Shown one piece after another: positions 62,387-64,000 of a stretch of 64,000 nucleotides of DNA (positions within the stretch are counted from its first letter, which is position 1; the number at the start of each line of letters is the position of its first letter). A program made the translations under genes and the position numbers. A model generated the notes under the pieces. The model did not search any database. It was not told the DNA's origin and saw nothing but the letters and a program-made list of their open reading frames with translations. The DNA is from Dyella_B nitratireducens (lineage in GTDB: Bacteria; Pseudomonadota; Gammaproteobacteria; Xanthomonadales; Rhodanobacteraceae): contig NZ_CP064032.1 in assembly GCF_049532905.1 (NCBI RefSeq), positions 2,294,001 to 2,358,000 of the forward strand, in the 5' to 3' direction.

Positions 62387-62740
62387 TCAGGCGAGCCGCG
62401 TGCCATTCGGCACCGGTCGCTCGATGCTGGTGATTACAACGCCCTGCTCGGTAGGAAAACCGGTGAGCAAGAACTGCGAGCGGAACGGCCCGATCTGTTT
62501 TTCGGGGAAATTGATCACGCCGACGATTTGCCGGCCAACCAGCGTTTCCGGCGTATACAACGCAGCGATTTGCGCACTGGTTTTGCGCTCACCGTAAGGA
62601 CCGAAATCCGCCCACACTTTCCAGGCCGGTTTGCGTGCTTCGGGAAAGGCTTCCACGCGCGTGATCGTACCTGCCACGATCAGGACCTTCTCGAAATCCG
62701 CCCAGCTGATTTCTTCCGCTGACACCGTTTGTACGTTCAT
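62387..62740 (-). CDS. tRNA-binding (CsaA/EMAP-like) protein
   Basis: 117 residues from ATG 62740, which overlaps the stop of the upstream oxidoreductase as ATGA; a frame opening 15 codons earlier is less likely. OB-fold of the tRNA_bind family: FEKVLIVAGTITRVEAFPEARKP, WKVWADFGPYGERKTSAQI, GRQIVGVINFPEKQIGPFRS and TSIERPVPNG are all typical of CsaA, a small protein with chaperone and tRNA-binding activity. Coupling to a DAO-type oxidase is unexplained. Confidence 0.85.
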   Translation of the reverse strand: MNVQTVSAEEISWADFEKVLIVAGTITRVEAFPEARKPAWKVWADFGPYGERKTSAQIAALYTPETLVGRQIVGVINFPEKQIGPFRSQFLLTGFPTEQGVVITSIERPVPNGTRLA

Positions 62741-64000
62741 CCTTCCAGACTCGTCTTGAACCAATCGTTGAATTCCTGCCACCAATAGCTGGTTTGCGCC
62801 GCGAGCAATCCCAAGGGTTTGTAGGTATGCGCAAGCCCGTAATCAGCAAACTGCTTCCAGTCTTCGCTACCCTCCGCGACCGCCGCAGCCAGCAATTCAC
62901 CGGCCGCGCAAGTGGGCGCCAGACCGTGGCCACCAAACGCCTGTGCCCACCAAAGCCCCGCGCCGTCAGTGCCGATCTGTGGCATCTGGTGGCGCGCGTA
63001 GCTCATCAAACCAGACCAGGCGTAATCGATGCGTAGGCCTTTCAATGCAGGAAAGACACGTAGCAAATCGCGCGTAAGCACGCGTTGCACGGCGGCAGCG
63101 GAACGGTTGCGGATCGAAATTCTGCCGCCCCACAGCAATCGCGTGTCTTGCAGCGGACGGTAATAGTCGAATGCAAAACGGGTGTCGTAGACGGCAGCGC
63201 GCGTCCGCAGGCATTCGTCCAGCCGGTCACCCAATGGTTCCGTCACCATGACATAGGTGGCGATCGGCAATATGGCGCGATCGATTTGCCGGCGCAAACC
63301 GGCGAGATAGCCGCCGCAGGCAAGCACAACGTGCTCAGCCTGCAATTCGCCTTGCGGCGTACTGATCAACCAGTGATTGCGTTCGCGGCGGAGACGCCAG
63401 ACGTCGCTGTTTTCGTAAATGCGCACGCCTTGCTGTATTGCCGCAGCCGCGAGTCCGATCGCGTAGTTCAACGGATGCAAGTGCAAGGCATTGCGTTCGT
63501 AAAGCCCGTCGTAATAGCGCTCGCTGCGCACCACCTCGCGTAGCTCTTCCTGCGGCAGCCAATCCCAATGCACACGGTAGTGTTCGGCCAGCAAACGCTG
63601 TCGCTTGCGCAGCACGTTCGGATCGCGAAACCAATTGGCCCAGATCACGCCCTGGTCGACCATGTCACAAGGAATGGCGTAACGCGTGACGCGCTCGCGT
63701 ATGCGCTGCACCGCTGCCGTGGTGAGATCGAAGATGCCCTTTGCGCGTTCCGCGCCCAGTTGCCGGTGCAGCGCTTCTTCGCCTAGCGAATAGCCGCCGA
63801 ATACGAAACCGCCGTTGCGGCCCGACGCACCAAAGCCGACTTGCTCACGCTCCAGCACGACCACATCGCGCACGCCACGCTCGGCAAGCCCAAGTGCAGT
63901 ATTCAGCCCAGCAAACCCGCCACCGATAATCGCCACACGCATTTCCTCTCGCACCTGCAGTGGTGCATGAGGCTCGTACGGCGTGGCCGTGGCGCGGTAA
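62737..64000 (-). CDS. FAD-dependent amine/amino-acid oxidoreductase (PuuB-like), 5' end beyond window
   Basis: The frame is open from the window edge: YRATATPYEPHAPLQVREEM leads into VAIIGGGFAGLNTALGL, the FAD-binding Rossmann motif of DAO-family enzymes. Also seen: GFGASGRNGGFVFGGYS, LACGGYLAGLRRQI, LLWGGRIS and QAFGGHGLAPT near the C-terminus. This layout matches gamma-glutamylputrescine oxidase-like enzymes, which start about 25 residues before the Rossmann glycines. So a GTG at 63954 is not the likely start and the gene continues leftward in its own sense beyond 64000. It ends by overlapping the CsaA-like gene. Confidence 0.85.
   Translation of the reverse strand, partial: YRATATPYEPHAPLQVREEMRVAIIGGGFAGLNTALGLAERGVRDVVVLEREQVGFGASGRNGGFVFGGYSLGEEALHRQLGAERAKGIFDLTTAAVQRIRERVTRYAIPCDMVDQGVIWANWFRDPNVLRKRQRLLAEHYRVHWDWLPQEELREVVRSERYYDGLYERNALHLHPLNYAIGLAAAAIQQGVRIYENSDVWRLRRERNHWLISTPQGELQAEHVVLACGGYLAGLRRQIDRAILPIATYVMVTEPLGDRLDECLRTRAAVYDTRFAFDYYRPLQDTRLLWGGRISIRNRSAAAVQRVLTRDLLRVFPALKGLRIDYAWSGLMSYARHQMPQIGTDGAGLWWAQAFGGHGLAPTCAAGELLAAAVAEGSEDWKQFADYGLAHTYKPLGLLAAQTSYWWQEFNDWFKTSLEG

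Overview
The window looks like chromosome from a high-GC gammaproteobacterium of the Xanthomonadales, most likely Rhodanobacteraceae (Dyella, Rhodanobacter, Luteibacter or similar). This is inferred from codon and base composition, the CopL-type copper leader protein, an S46 dipeptidyl-peptidase, a wecB-nfrB-nfrA-DUF4434 cluster and many Xanthomonadales-style REP palindromes (GTAGGTTGGGGT and GTCATTCCGGCGAAGGC types). No rRNA, tRNA, CRISPR array or phage module was seen.

Layout. 0-3 kb: the 5' tip of a response regulator, an MFS transporter and a luciferase-like flavin oxidoreductase. 3.4-13.9 kb: a surface-glycan locus. wecB (nfrC), nfrB, nfrA and a DUF4434 gene run leftward as a tightly coupled operon, flanked by an exported glycoside hydrolase and a DUF2334 deacetylase-like protein. 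Every gene expected for an N4-glycan-receptor type exopolysaccharide is present, and NfrB carries c-di-GMP-binding MshEN-type repeats. 14-26.6 kb: a JmjC/cupin protein, then phosphoglucomutase, a HAD hydrolase and a 2872-residue NdvB/ChvB cyclic beta-1,2-glucan synthase. The HAD and NdvB genes overlap by four bases.

26.8-43.8 kb is the accessory region and the most unusual part. An exported TIG-domain protein and an exported Kelch/Ig/RHS protein head a leftward array. Behind them lie a second RHS gene with a different tip, small putative immunity genes, an orphan membrane-type RHS tip, degenerate copies of the first tip and its immunity gene, an IS3 remnant, a dead REP-associated (RAYT) transposase and a methyltransferase. 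A 340-bp direct repeat, a gene-conversion patch, a nonsense-disrupted small gene and a truncated partner record how the array was rebuilt. There is no VgrG, PAAR or T6SS gene; both leading proteins carry Sec-type signal peptides.

44-57 kb holds ordinary genes (lipoprotein plus di-haem peroxidase, GIY-YIG protein, S46 peptidase, beta-propeller protein, DedA-rhodanese fusion, aquaporin Z, methyltransferase, HU, TauE/SafE, glycosyltransferase). It also contains two 322-323 bp MITE-like elements inserted at the same point of a REP palindrome, each with a 7-bp target duplication. 57-61 kb is a copper-resistance operon (CusF-like, copL, copA, copB, cytochrome c) in which both copA and copB are split by single frameshifts. 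61-64 kb: an MBL-fold hydrolase, a nested palindrome, a CsaA-like tRNA-binding protein and an FAD oxidoreductase that runs off the window.
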